NCBI RefSeq assembly: GCF_009769755.1
Contig: NZ_SDWJ01000002.1
Span: forward strand, 124,001 to 188,000
Reading direction: 5' to 3'
From: Sphingorhabdus profundilacus
GTDB taxonomy: Bacteria; Pseudomonadota; Alphaproteobacteria; Sphingomonadales; Sphingomonadaceae
Length of the DNA stretch: 64,000 nucleotides
Shown here in pieces: positions 18,643 to 27,713 of the stretch. The notes below the pieces were generated by a model. That model did not search any database. It saw nothing but the letters and a program-made list of their open reading frames with translations, and had not been told where the DNA came from. Both the position numbers and the translations under genes were made by a program. Each line of letters starts with the position of its first letter. Position 1 is the stretch's first letter.

Positions 18643-19253
18643 GCGGAGGCACTCGGGCGGGCAGACATGCGTTCGTACCATTGCTTCAGCGCATCGGCTT
18701 CGTCCGGAATGGGCACGCCGATAAACAGCCCGAAATCCAGCGTGCTCAGCAGGGCGATGTCGGCCATTGTATAGGAATCGCCCGCCAAAAAGGCAGTTTT
18801 GCGAAGCGCTGTGTCAAAGACCATCATCGCCGCATGCGCCAGCGGCCGGTTGCTTTCGCCAAAATCGGTATATTGCTGCTTTACCACGCGGGCGGTTAGC
18901 GGATGTGTGTGGATCCAGATATTGCGGATCGCCGCTCCATAGGTAAGCTCGACCCGGCGTGTCCACATCTCGATTTCCGCCACATCCGCCGGATTGTTGC
19001 CGAACAGGGGCGGTTCGGGGTGCAAGGCTTCGAAATAGCGACAGATCGCAATGGTTTCGCCAATCATCCGGCCATCATCCAGTTCGAGCACAGGAAGCTG
19101 CCCGGCGGGATATTTGGCTACAAACTCCGGTGCCTTATGCTCACCGGCAAAAATGGAGAGCGATTGCACCGGAACAGTCAGCCCCTTTTCCGCCAGATAA
19201 ATTCGCACACGGCGCGGGTTGGGTGCGGGCATGGGGGCGTCGTATAACAGCAT
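18639..19253 (-). CDS. Glutathione S-transferase family protein
   Basis: A 204-residue GST. The thioredoxin-like N-terminal domain begins MLLYDAPMPAPNPRRVRIYLAEKG, with GQLPVLELDDG (cis-Pro) and the ETIAICRYFE glutathione-binding motif. The helical C-terminal domain carries YTMADIALLSTLDFG with the conserved N-capping Asp. The ATG at 19253 overlaps the moaE stop as TGATG, which decides the start and implies coupling. Substrate unknown. Confidence 0.88.
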   Translation of the reverse strand: MLLYDAPMPAPNPRRVRIYLAEKGLTVPVQSLSIFAGEHKAPEFVAKYPAGQLPVLELDDGRMIGETIAICRYFEALHPEPPLFGNNPADVAEIEMWTRRVELTYGAAIRNIWIHTHPLTARVVKQQYTDFGESNRPLAHAAMMVFDTALRKTAFLAGDSYTMADIALLSTLDFGLFIGVPIPDEADALKQWYERMSARPSASA

Positions 19254-19696
19254 CAGAGACTCCATTTTTCCGCGCGGGCATCGTCCGTGCTTTTTGCCTC
19301 AACCCATAGCGCGCTGCCGTCGGTGCGATGTTCTTTTTTCCAAAAGGCGGCATCGGTTTTCAGACGGTCGATGAGAAAGGCGCAGGCATCCAATGCTTCG
19401 GCGCGATGGTGGGCGGCGGTGGCGACCACAACCACTTGTTCCCCCACCGCAATTTTGCCGACACGATGAATCACCACGCAGCCGAGCAACGTCCAGCGCG
19501 CCATTGCCTCATCAACAAGAGCGTTCAGATTTTGTTCGGTCATGCCGGGATAATGTTCAAGCTCCAGTGCCACCACGCCGCAATCCGCCCGCGCAATTCC
19601 GGTGAAACTCGCCAGCGCCCCGCCGCCCAGATGTTCGAGCGGGTCCAGCGCCATTGCCGTGCTGATGGGTTCGGCAGTGACCGCAACCTGCTTCAT
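19253..19696 (-). CDS. moaE: Molybdopterin synthase catalytic subunit
   Basis: A 147-residue MoaE. It transfers sulfur from the MoaD thiocarboxylate to precursor Z to form molybdopterin. Conserved regions include GALASFTGIARAD, VALELEHYPGMTEQNLNALVDEA in part, HRVGKIAVGEQVVVVATAAHHRAEALDAC and the Lys-containing end DAAFWKKEHRTDGSALWVEA. It overlaps moaD by 4 bp. Confidence 0.95.
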   Translation of the reverse strand: MKQVAVTAEPISTAMALDPLEHLGGGALASFTGIARADCGVVALELEHYPGMTEQNLNALVDEAMARWTLLGCVVIHRVGKIAVGEQVVVVATAAHHRAEALDACAFLIDRLKTDAAFWKKEHRTDGSALWVEAKSTDDARAEKWSL

Positions 19697-19950
19697 CCGC
19701 CAGTGACCGGCGGGAAAATCGCTAGTTCGCCATAGCCGTCAAGCGGGGTATCGGCGGTGACCATCTGCTGGTCAAGCGCATAGCGCAGCCGCGCTGGCTC
19801 GGCAAAGGCGGCAGCATAGCGCCCGTCGCATTGCCGCAACCAGTCGAGGCAGTCCTGCACGGTGTGCACCGTGACAGGCACGTCCCGTTCCTCGCAATCC
19901 ATGCCGACCGCTTCCCTAACGCGCGCAAAATACACAAAACGCATCTGCAT
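19693..19950 (-). CDS. moaD: Molybdopterin synthase sulfur carrier subunit
   Basis: An 85-residue ubiquitin-like MoaD ending in the essential Gly-Gly (PPVTGG), whose terminus is adenylated and thiocarboxylated. It starts MQMRFVYFARVREAVG, the usual family start. The ATG at 19950 overlaps the pgsA stop as TGATG. A second ATG at 19944 is also possible. It forms a coupled pgsA-moaD-moaE-GST series. Confidence 0.93.
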   Translation of the reverse strand: MQMRFVYFARVREAVGMDCEERDVPVTVHTVQDCLDWLRQCDGRYAAAFAEPARLRYALDQQMVTADTPLDGYGELAIFPPVTGG

Positions 19951-20522
19951 CAATCCATATGCTTGATGCCGACACGCAAATAGTCCCAGCCGGTTATCAT
20001 GGTCAAAATGGCCGCAATCCAGAGCAGCGCCAACGCCGCCTGTTTCAGCAACCCCCAATCAGGCAGCGCACCAGCCAATATGATGCCGCCCAATGAAACA
20101 ATCTGGAATGTCGTTTTCCATTTCGCCAGTTGCGACACCGGTACCGAAATCTGTAAGCCAGCAAGAAATTCGCGCAATCCCGACACAATCATTTCGCGCA
20201 GCAAGATGATCAACGCCGCGATCACGTTCCAGCCGTCAACATCGCGGGTGAAGACGAGCATCAAAATAACCGCTGCGACCATGATCTTGTCGGCTATGGG
20301 ATCAAGGAATACGCCCAGTTTCGACACGGTTCCCTGCGCCCGCGCCAGATAACCATCAAAATAATCGGTTATCCCCATCAGGCAATAGAGGACGAATGCG
20401 AAGGCATAGTCGAGCGGTAATGGCTGTATGCCCAGATCTTTGGTACCCGGCCACAGCAGGAACACAAGGATTGGCACGGCCAGAATGCGCGACAGGGTCA
20501 AAATATTTGGCAAGCTGAGCAT
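19950..20522 (-). CDS. pgsA: CDP-diacylglycerol-glycerol-3-phosphate 3-phosphatidyltransferase
   Basis: A 190-residue inner-membrane enzyme of anionic phospholipid synthesis; it makes phosphatidylglycerophosphate. The CDP-alcohol phosphotransferase signature is GITDYFDGYLARAQGTVSKLGVFLDPIADK (about residues 50-79; shown here only as DYFDG, G...FLDP..D in effect), with the catalytic aspartates. Membrane segments follow. It is the first gene of the leftward pgsA-moaD-moaE-GST group. Confidence 0.95.
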   Translation of the reverse strand: MLSLPNILTLSRILAVPILVFLLWPGTKDLGIQPLPLDYAFAFVLYCLMGITDYFDGYLARAQGTVSKLGVFLDPIADKIMVAAVILMLVFTRDVDGWNVIAALIILLREMIVSGLREFLAGLQISVPVSQLAKWKTTFQIVSLGGIILAGALPDWGLLKQAALALLWIAAILTMITGWDYLRVGIKHMD

Positions 20523-20646
20523 GGCCCACCGTTAGCTTCCTAATTCGGGAAAATCACGCAACGATTTCATCATATCGACAAAAGCGCTTTGCCGCACGCA
20601 ATCCGGCGGCTAAGGCACGGCAAACATCGTGAGGTTTTCGAAAATT

Positions 20647-21942
20647 ATGTCGACTTCCATGTCGTTGCTCAAACAGCGACGGTTCCTCCCGCTATTCGTG
20701 ACCCAGTTGCTTGGGGCGTTTAACGACAATCTTTTCAAAAACGCGATGGTGCTGTTCGTCGTGTACGGCGTGTATAACGACGAAAAGGCGGAGGCGTTAT
20801 TCAGCGCGGTTGCAACCGCCGTTTTCATCCTGCCCTTTTTCCTGATGTCGGCACTGGCCGGACAATTGGCTGATACGCGCGACAAGGCGCAGATCATCCG
20901 CATCGTCAAATTTTGCGAAATCCTGATCATGATTGTCGGCGGAATCGGGCTGGTTATGGCATGGCTCGGTTTTGCAGTCAGTCTCATTGCCATCCCGCTC
21001 ATGATGCTCGCTTTGTTCGCCATGGGGGTGCATTCGACATTTTTTGGACCGATCAAATATGCCATTCTGCCGCAGCATTTGAAAGAGGACGAGGTGCTAG
21101 GTGGCACCGGCCTGGTCGAAGCAGGCACCTATATCGCCATCCTGCTAGGTACCATTTTGGCAGGCGTAATCGAGGTGGAATGGGCTGCGCTCGGCGTCGT
21201 CATCACCGCCATCATCGGCTATTTCACCGGACGGCAGGTTCCTGCCGCGCCGCCCGAACATGAAGAAAGCGGGTTGGACTGGCACATTCTGCGCTCGTCA
21301 ATCAATCTCGTTAAAAGCACGATGCACATTCGCAAACTCTATCTGGCCATTGCCTCGATCAGCTTTTTCTGGACGATTGGTGCGGTGCTGTTCATCCAGT
21401 TTCCACCCTTGGCAAAAAATGTTCTGGGTGCCGACAAGGAAGTTGCCAGCTTGTTTCTGGCGATTTTCTCCATCGGCATTGCCATCGGTTCAGTCGCCAT
21501 CAACCGGATGCTGAAAGGTCAGGTATCGGCCCGCTATGCGCCAGCCTGTGTCATCGTCATGGGTCTGTTCGTTGTCGCCTTTTATTATGTTTGCCGTAAC
21601 TGGCATGTCATCGGCGCGGGGGAGCTATATAATATAACAGGCTTTGTCGCGCACCCCGATGCGATCCCCTTGCTTCTTTCCTTATTGGGCATTGCGGTGT
21701 CCGGCGGTATGTTTGTCGTACCGCTTTATGCGTTTTTGACAACAACCGTGCCCAAGGACCAGACAGCCCGGACAGTGGCGGCGAACAATATCGTCAACTC
21801 AGGCGCGATGGTTGTCGGTTCATTGATCGCCCTCGGGTTAAGCGCCGCCGGTGTAACCATCGTCAACCAGCTATTATTGGGTGCCGCCATGTGCCTCATC
21901 TCCGCTTGGCTGGCGCAGCAACTGCACAGGGCTTGTGACTGA
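20647..21942 (+). CDS. MFS transporter, lysophospholipid transporter LplT-like
   Basis: A 431-residue MFS protein with about 12 membrane segments. The N-terminus PLFVTQLLGAFNDNLFKNAM is the LplT signature, followed by LAGQLADTRDKAQIIR (MFS motif A). LplT flips lysophospholipids across the inner membrane for reacylation; in other bacteria it is fused or adjacent to acyltransferase Aas, which is absent here. The ATG at 20647 is preferred; a GTG lies six codons upstream and another ATG four codons downstream. It diverges from pgsA. Confidence 0.82.
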   Translation: MSTSMSLLKQRRFLPLFVTQLLGAFNDNLFKNAMVLFVVYGVYNDEKAEALFSAVATAVFILPFFLMSALAGQLADTRDKAQIIRIVKFCEILIMIVGGIGLVMAWLGFAVSLIAIPLMMLALFAMGVHSTFFGPIKYAILPQHLKEDEVLGGTGLVEAGTYIAILLGTILAGVIEVEWAALGVVITAIIGYFTGRQVPAAPPEHEESGLDWHILRSSINLVKSTMHIRKLYLAIASISFFWTIGAVLFIQFPPLAKNVLGADKEVASLFLAIFSIGIAIGSVAINRMLKGQVSARYAPACVIVMGLFVVAFYYVCRNWHVIGAGELYNITGFVAHPDAIPLLLSLLGIAVSGGMFVVPLYAFLTTTVPKDQTARTVAANNIVNSGAMVVGSLIALGLSAAGVTIVNQLLLGAAMCLISAWLAQQLHRACD

Positions 21943-22312
21943 GGTTCTCCTTGCCCGATAGGACATGAGTGCTGCCATTCGGTTCGCGCGAAAGCGCGAA
22001 CAGCGCAAAGTTCGCGGAGGCTGGAAATAGCTGACCCCTTCTAGACAGGGTATATTCGGGCCACATTCTCGCACCCGGCAACCCGATGCCAAAGGCGTGC
22101 AGAGCACACCCTGTCTCTCTCCGTCACCCTGAACTTGTTTCAGGGTCCATTTGTCAGTCCATTTCTGTGCTGGAGTGGCAAGCCATGCCGTAACGCACAG
22201 TTCCGTATTCCTTTAATCTGGGATCGATACTGCACGATGGACCCAGAAACGAGTTCAGGGTGACGGAATTATTAAATGGGCCGCACCGTGGTGCAAGCAA
22301 TCCCTAAACCGT
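21943..22312. repeat. Gene-free stretch with a GNRA hairpin and REP-like inverted repeat, family B
   Basis: A compact hairpin GTTCGCGC-GAAA-GCGCGAAC at 21982-22001 lies 40 bp after the MFS gene and may be a factor-independent 3' structure without a T-run. Further right are inverted arms at 22124-22151 (GTCACCCTGAACTTGTTTCA...) and 22237-22264 (...GAGTTCAGGGTGAC), the same family as at 2891-3032. No gene is supported here. Confidence 0.7.
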
Positions 22313-22504
22313 TCAGTAGATAAAGCTGCTTATCGCTACAAAAAACGCGCTGAAGCTGAGCATGAAAAGATGCGTATCTTCCTTGTGCCACCACCGTGCC
22401 TTGCGCGGCATGGTTAGTGTGGCATCAAGGACGGGCGGCGGCAGCATCCTGCGGAAGGGATGGCGGGCGGCTTCGTTGCGACATACGAGTTTTCTTTTCA
22501 ACAT
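22313..22504 (-). CDS. Small putative membrane protein (63 residues)
   Basis: The sequence shows a basic N-terminal half (LKRKLVCRNEAARHPFRRM), then KARWWHKEDTHLF and a C-terminal hydrophobic segment FMLSFSAFFVAISSFIY. This looks like a tail-anchored one-segment protein. I believe similar short proteins with HPFRRM and KARWWHxED motifs occur in sphingomonads, but cannot check. There is no strong ribosome site. It diverges from the SDR gene at 22634. Function unknown. Confidence 0.55.
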   Translation of the reverse strand: MLKRKLVCRNEAARHPFRRMLPPPVLDATLTMPRKARWWHKEDTHLFMLSFSAFFVAISSFIY

Positions 22505-22633
22505 GGTGACAGGTTAACGATTTGTTAGGGATTAAGACCATTGGAAAAGATGGTTAAAATGCACCCGATTTCCCACTGTCCCGAACTGTGACACATGCTA
22601 TTATCGCGTTAACCATGAATCGGGAGGGTTTTC

Positions 22634-23356
22634 ATGCAGCTAGGTGGAAAATGGGCATTGGTGACAGGTGGCACCGATGGAATAGGTCTGGAAATCGCGC
22701 GGCAAATGCGGCGCAAGGGTGCCAATATCATTGTCTGCGGCCGACGCGAAGATTTGCTGGCGTCAGCTCGGGATGAAGGATTTGAGGCAATCCGTGCCGA
22801 TCTATCGAATGCCGAAGGGTGTCAGGCGCTGGTACAGGCACTGTTGCAACGGCCGCTCGATATCCTTGTGAACAATGCGGGCATGAGCGGCAATTTCGCC
22901 CCCGACGACCCTTTGGACCTTGCGCTGACGGACCGGGCGCTGTTTTTGAACCTTAATGCGCCGATGCACCTGATCGGCCAATTGCTGCCCGGATTGTTAG
23001 CGCGGTCAGAGGCGGCGATTGTCAATGTGACATCCGGCCTTGCCATTGCCCCACGCGCTGGCGGACCCGTCTATTGTGCGAGCAAGGCCGGATTGCGTAG
23101 CTTCACACAGGCACTCCGCCATAATTTGAGGCACAGCAAGGTGCATGTCATCGAAGCTCTGCCCCCGGTCGTTGACACAGCGATGACGAGGGGACGTATT
23201 GGCGGAAGCAAAATGTCCGCCAAAGAATGCGCCGCGCAAATTGTCGATGCCATCGAAAGCAACAGCAACGAAGCCAATGTCGGCATGGTGAAACTTTTGA
23301 AAATGGTCTATTCCATCTCGCCCGCGCTGGCCCGGCGGGTGATGATCAGATTTTAG
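22634..23356 (+). CDS. SDR-family oxidoreductase, DltE-like
   Basis: A 240-residue short-chain dehydrogenase with TGGTDGIGLEIA (nucleotide binding, about 11-22), NNAG, catalytic Ser in VNVTSGLAIAP, and YCASKAG with Tyr and Lys. It resembles the DltE/YdfG-like group. The C-terminal part ends with a hydrophobic-basic stretch (SPALARRVMIRF). A good ribosome site, GGGAGG, lies 7 bases before the ATG. The substrate is unknown. Confidence 0.85.
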   Translation: MQLGGKWALVTGGTDGIGLEIARQMRRKGANIIVCGRREDLLASARDEGFEAIRADLSNAEGCQALVQALLQRPLDILVNNAGMSGNFAPDDPLDLALTDRALFLNLNAPMHLIGQLLPGLLARSEAAIVNVTSGLAIAPRAGGPVYCASKAGLRSFTQALRHNLRHSKVHVIEALPPVVDTAMTRGRIGGSKMSAKECAAQIVDAIESNSNEANVGMVKLLKMVYSISPALARRVMIRF

Positions 23357-23414
23357 GCGGCGACACGCGCGGCGTGATCACCATGCTATCAATCATAAGG
23401 CTGTTGGAAAATAG

Positions 23415-23499
23415 TGGTGCCCCAGGCCGGACTCGAACCGGCACTCCTTTCAGAACAGGATTTTGAATCCAGCGCGTCTACCAATTCCACCACTGGGGC
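23415..23499 (-). tRNA. tRNA-Leu (anticodon CAA)
   Basis: On the minus strand an acceptor stem GCCCCAG pairs with CTGGGGC, followed by discriminator A and an encoded CCA. The D-arm GGTGGAATTGGTAGACGC, a long type II variable arm (TTCTGAAAGGAGT) and the T-arm GGTTCGAGTCC are clear. The anticodon loop TTCAAAA gives CAA, reading UUG. The anticodon stem CTGGA/TCCTG has one U-U mismatch at the second pair. Confidence 0.95.
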
Positions 23500-23572
23500 A
23501 CAGCTTGTCGGGGCGGACCCTTCGAAGCGGAGGCCCCTCTAACCGAGCCTCTGTCCGGATGCAAGAGCATCC

Positions 23573-24994
23573 TTATTTCTTTAATTCCTTTGCCAGGGTC
23601 TTGTGTGTCGCCTTGCCATAGGGTGCCTTGAAACCGCCGATGCCGGCGACATCGATGCCGGTCTGGCGATAGACGGCGCGCATATGGCTGAAGGTTTTGA
23701 AGCCGTCCTGCCCATGGTAATTGCCCATGCCCGAAGGGCCAACCCCGCCAAAGGGCAGGTCTTCCATCGCATTGTGGAAAATTACATCGTTCACCGTAAC
23801 CCCGCCGGAAATAGTGCGTGACAGGACGCGCTCTTCCTCTGCCTTGTCGCTGCCGAAATAATAGAGGCCGAGCGGACGGTCATGGGCGTTCACATAATCG
23901 ATCGCCTCGTCCATCGACGAATAGGTCATCACCGGCAGGATGGGACCGAAGATTTCCTCCTGCATCACCTTCATATCGTCGGTCACATTGCGAACAATGG
24001 TCAGCGGCATCTTGTTGCCGTTGGACGAGGCGAAGTCTTCGCCCGCCGGATTCACCTCGATCAGCTCCGCACCCTTGTCGCGCGCGTCGGCCAGATAGCC
24101 CTGCAGCCGCTCATAATTGCGGCCGTTCACGACCGAGGTGTAGTCGTCATTGTGAAGCAGCTTGGGATATTGCGCCGCAACACCCGCCTTGATCGCATCG
24201 ATCACGTCGGTTTCCTGATCGGTCGGTACCAGCAGATAGTCGGGCGCCAGACAGATTTGTCCGGCGTTCATCATCTTGCCGAGCGCAATCCGCTCGCCCG
24301 CCTTTTTCGTATCCGCGCTGCGGCCGATGATGGTCGGCGACTTGCCGCCAAGCTCCAGCGTCACGGGCACCAGATTGTCCGCCGCGGCGCGCATGATATG
24401 GCGGCCCACGCCGGTCGCGCCGGTGAAGATCATATGATCGAAGGCCAGTTTCGAGAATGCCATGCCAATTTCGGCATCGCCGGTGAACACCGCCATTTCC
24501 TCTTCGGCGAAATATTTGGGTACAACCTCGGCGAATAGCGCCGCAACGCGCTCGGTATATTCGGACGGCTTCACCATCGCGCGGTTGCCCGCGGCCAATA
24601 TGCCTGCCATCGGCACCATCACCATGCCCACAGGGAAGTTCCACGGCGCAACTACGCCGACCACGCCCTTGGGCTGATAGACCACCTCGGCCTTCGCACC
24701 CAACAGGCCGAGCGGAAAGGTCGGCTTGCGCTTTTCACCACGGGCCCAGCTTTCGAAATTCTTTTTCGCGTGCTTCATCGCGCTGACCGACGGCATGATG
24801 TCGGTCATCAGGGTCTGTTCACGGCTGCGATGGCCAAAGTCGGCGGAGACGGCCTTGGCGAAATCTTCCGCATGGTCGACGAGCAACGCAATCGCCCGGT
24901 CAATCCGGTCGCGGCGTATCGACATGGATTCAGGAAGCGCGGCGGTAAAGCTGGCGCGCTGCTTTTCCAAAATGGCCTGCATAGTCTTTGTCAT
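23573..24994 (-). CDS. Coniferyl aldehyde dehydrogenase
   Basis: A 473-residue NAD-dependent aldehyde dehydrogenase. Motifs include VVAPWNFPVGM, the cofactor-loop FTGATGVGRHIM, the active-site Glu in LELGGKSP and the catalytic Cys in NAGQICLAPDY. The LAPDY context and GVxPSGMGNYHGQDGF C-terminal motif match the CalB-type coniferyl aldehyde dehydrogenases (class 3-like), which oxidise cinnamyl and similar aldehydes to acids. Substrate is by family resemblance. It diverges from the thiolase gene. Confidence 0.87.
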   Translation of the reverse strand: MTKTMQAILEKQRASFTAALPESMSIRRDRIDRAIALLVDHAEDFAKAVSADFGHRSREQTLMTDIMPSVSAMKHAKKNFESWARGEKRKPTFPLGLLGAKAEVVYQPKGVVGVVAPWNFPVGMVMVPMAGILAAGNRAMVKPSEYTERVAALFAEVVPKYFAEEEMAVFTGDAEIGMAFSKLAFDHMIFTGATGVGRHIMRAAADNLVPVTLELGGKSPTIIGRSADTKKAGERIALGKMMNAGQICLAPDYLLVPTDQETDVIDAIKAGVAAQYPKLLHNDDYTSVVNGRNYERLQGYLADARDKGAELIEVNPAGEDFASSNGNKMPLTIVRNVTDDMKVMQEEIFGPILPVMTYSSMDEAIDYVNAHDRPLGLYYFGSDKAEEERVLSRTISGGVTVNDVIFHNAMEDLPFGGVGPSGMGNYHGQDGFKTFSHMRAVYRQTGIDVAGIGGFKAPYGKATHKTLAKELKK

Positions 24995-25153
24995 GGCTCT
25001 CTCCTCTTAATCGTACAGTTAAGCCTTATCTCGCATGATGCAAGCGGTGCGTTACACGCAAATGTAGCTGCCTTCATTTTGCCCATTTGTCTTTACGGCG
25101 CAGGCGGATTATGAGCGACTCAAACTCCCCGTCCTGAATATAAGGAACCGCAT

Positions 25154-26341
25154 ATGACCAACACCGATCCCGTCGTTATCCTGTCTTACGCCCGCACACC
25201 GATGGGCGCGATGCAGGGGGCTTTTGCCGATGTGGCCGCGACCGATCTGGGCGCGACCGCGGTCAAGGCAGCGGTTGAGCGCGCCGGTGTCGATGGCGCG
25301 GATATCGAGCGGATCTATATGGGCTGCGTCCTGCCCGCCGGTTTGGGTCAGGCGCCCGCACGTCAGGCCGCGTTAAAGGCTGGCTTGCCCAAGTCGGTGC
25401 AGGCAACCACCGTCAACAAAGTATGCGGCTCGGGCATGCAGACCGTCATCATGGGCAGCGAGGCTCTCGCCGCTGGATCGGTCGATTATGTCATCGCCGG
25501 TGGTATGGAAAGCATGACCAACGCCCCCTATCTGCTGAAAAAGCACCGCAGCGGCGCGCGTATCGGCCATGACACGGCCTATGACCATATGTTCCTCGAT
25601 GGTCTGGAAGATGCCTATGAAGCAGGCCGTGCCATGGGCACATTCGCGCAGGATACCGCCAACGAATATCAACTGACGCGTGAGGCGCAGGATAATTACG
25701 CGATTGAATCGCTCCGCCGGTCGCAGGCCGCAATTGCCGATGGCGCGTTCAAGGATGAAATCGTCGCGGTCACCGTTGCCACCCGCAAGGGCGATGTCGT
25801 CGTCGACACCGATGAACAACCCGGCAAGGGAATGCCCGACAAGATCCCGGGCTTGCGCCCTGCTTTCGCCAAGGACGGCACCATCACAGCTGCGACCAGT
25901 TCGTCCATCTCCGATGGCGCGGCCGCGCTCGTCTTGACCCGCCAGTCGGTCGCCGATGCCAAGGGCCATACGCCCGTCGCCCGAATCGTCGCCCATGCCG
26001 CGCACGCACAGGAACCATCGGCCTTCACCACTGCTCCTGTCGGTGCGATCACCAAATGCCTTGCCAAGGCGGGCTGGACGGTGTCCGATGTCGACCTGTT
26101 TGAAGTCAACGAAGCCTTTGCCTGCGTGGCGATGTTCGCGATGCACGATCTTGGCATTTCGCATGACAAGATCAACGTCCATGGCGGTGCAACCGCATTG
26201 GGCCATCCCATCGGCGCATCGGGTGCACGGATCATCACCACCTTGATCGCCGCGCTCCAACGCCACGGCAAGAAGCGCGGCGTTGCCTCGCTCTGCATCG
26301 GTGGTGGTGAAGGGACGGCGCTGGCGGTCGAATTGATCTAA
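25154..26341 (+). CDS. Acetyl-CoA C-acetyltransferase (thiolase)
   Basis: A 395-residue type II thiolase. The acyl-accepting Cys is in NKVCGSGMQ (about residue 92), the conserved NEAFA follows, HGGATALGHPIGASG holds the His, and the second catalytic Cys is in LCIGGGEGTA. It condenses two acetyl-CoA to acetoacetyl-CoA or runs in reverse, serving polyhydroxyalkanoate or short-chain fatty acid metabolism. No phaB or phaC is adjacent. The ribosome site AAGGAA precedes the ATG. Confidence 0.92.
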   Translation: MTNTDPVVILSYARTPMGAMQGAFADVAATDLGATAVKAAVERAGVDGADIERIYMGCVLPAGLGQAPARQAALKAGLPKSVQATTVNKVCGSGMQTVIMGSEALAAGSVDYVIAGGMESMTNAPYLLKKHRSGARIGHDTAYDHMFLDGLEDAYEAGRAMGTFAQDTANEYQLTREAQDNYAIESLRRSQAAIADGAFKDEIVAVTVATRKGDVVVDTDEQPGKGMPDKIPGLRPAFAKDGTITAATSSSISDGAAALVLTRQSVADAKGHTPVARIVAHAAHAQEPSAFTTAPVGAITKCLAKAGWTVSDVDLFEVNEAFACVAMFAMHDLGISHDKINVHGGATALGHPIGASGARIITTLIAALQRHGKKRGVASLCIGGGEGTALAVELI

Positions 26342-26459
26342 AATAAACGGTCTAATGGCTTATTGCTGAACGCGTTGTTTTCCGTAGGTTCAAAAGTCGC
26401 ATCCTAAAAGGGAACAACAGACGCCGAAAGGGGTTTGTTGTCTTTCAAGGAGCCCGACA

Positions 26460-26933
26460 ATGAAGAAAAGATTTTTGATAACCGTCGCTGCCCTCGCCGC
26501 CACCTTCTCCCCCATGGCGGCGCAGGCGCAGACGCGCGAACTGCAACGTGATCGTCAGGACGTGCGCGAAGAAAAACGCGAACTCAACCAAGCGAAGCGC
26601 TATGGCGATAAAGGCGACGTCCGCGAAGAACGCAGCGAATATCGCGAAGCCAAGCGCGAACATCGCGAAGACTGGCGCGATTACCGACAGAAAAACCGCA
26701 ACGCCTTTCGTGGCGTTCGCTTTAACGCACCCTTTCGCTACCGCACGTTTAACGACGGCGTAAGCATCGGATCAAGCTATTATGCGCCGCGATATCGCGT
26801 CAGCAACTACCAAAATTATCGCCTGCCCCAACCCGGTCGATACCAGACCTATGTGCGTCATTATAACGACGTGCTGCTGGTCAACATTCGGACCGGTCGG
26901 GTGGTGCGCGCCTATCGCGGTTTTTACTGGTAA
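26460..26933 (+). CDS. RcnB-family periplasmic protein
   Basis: A 157-residue exported protein with a signal peptide cut after MAAQAQT. A highly charged Arg/Glu/Asp helix (residues 25-80) carries repeated REE/REDR-like units and is probably a coiled coil. The C-terminal RcnB-like domain has YQTYVRHYNDVLLVN and ends RAYRGFYW. RcnB was described for nickel/cobalt homeostasis in enterobacteria; the role in this lineage is unclear. The domain match is moderate. Confidence 0.75.
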   Translation: MKKRFLITVAALAATFSPMAAQAQTRELQRDRQDVREEKRELNQAKRYGDKGDVREERSEYREAKREHREDWRDYRQKNRNAFRGVRFNAPFRYRTFNDGVSIGSSYYAPRYRVSNYQNYRLPQPGRYQTYVRHYNDVLLVNIRTGRVVRAYRGFYW

Positions 26934-27029
26934 CATTTCACCCTCCCGGAATGGTATCGGTAAATGCGGGCCGTCGGAGCAATCCGGCGGCCCTTTGCAT
27001 TTGCCCGCGGGCGCGCTAACTATGCGCCT

Positions 27030-27713
27030 ATGAACATCGTTTTCGTCCTTTTCGATAATGTCACCCAGCTCGACTTTGCCGGGCCGGTGCAGTTTCTGTC
27101 GCGCTTGCCGGGGTCCACCGTGCAGATTGCCAGCAAGGATGGAAAAGCAGTCACGACCGACTGCGGCTTTTCCATCTTGCCCAATACGAGCTTTGCCGAC
27201 TGCAGATCGGCGGACATAATATGCGTGCCGGGTGGACATGGGGTGCGTCAGGCAGTGGCCGACCCTGCAATCATCGACTTTGTCCGGCAGCAGGGCGCGC
27301 AAGCGAAATGGGTCACCAGTGTATGCACCGGCGCTTTCATTCTGGGCGTCGCCGGACTGCTTCAGGACAAACGCGCCACCTGTCACTGGGCCTATACGCA
27401 TTTGCTGCCTTTGGTCGGCGCGACACATCTGCCCGCGCGGGTCGTGCGCGACGGCAATGTTGTGACCGCAGGCGGCGTCACATCCGGCATCGACTTCGCG
27501 CTCGAACTGATCGCGCTGATTGCTGGTGAGGATGTTGCGCGCACACTGCAACTCGCGCTGGAATATGACCCGGCCCCGCCTTTCCACGGCGGCACCCCAG
27601 AGACGACATCGCCCGATATTCTTCATAATTTGCGCGCCCGGGTCTACGACAGCGCGGCCGCGCAAATGGAGGACGCTTTGCGGGGAAGCGGGGTCACGCT
27701 GACCAGCGCGTAG
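27030..27713 (+). CDS. DJ-1/PfpI family protein
   Basis: A 227-residue class-I glutamine-amidotransferase-like protein. It begins MNIVFVLFDNVTQLDFAGP, contains the CVPGGHGV strand, and has the nucleophile elbow VTSVCTGAFILGVAGLL with the conserved Cys, followed by ATCHWAYT. This arrangement resembles isonitrile hydratase InhA and the N-terminal domain of GlxA-type regulators, but no AraC domain follows. The start is chosen at the ATG before the family-typical N-terminus; the frame is open further upstream. Enzymatic activity is uncertain. Confidence 0.85.
   Translation: MNIVFVLFDNVTQLDFAGPVQFLSRLPGSTVQIASKDGKAVTTDCGFSILPNTSFADCRSADIICVPGGHGVRQAVADPAIIDFVRQQGAQAKWVTSVCTGAFILGVAGLLQDKRATCHWAYTHLLPLVGATHLPARVVRDGNVVTAGGVTSGIDFALELIALIAGEDVARTLQLALEYDPAPPFHGGTPETTSPDILHNLRARVYDSAAAQMEDALRGSGVTLTSA

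Noticed and set aside
23357-23412. Integration site at the tRNA-Leu gene
   Set aside because: No integrase, no second copy of the tRNA 3' end and no composition change were found nearby.
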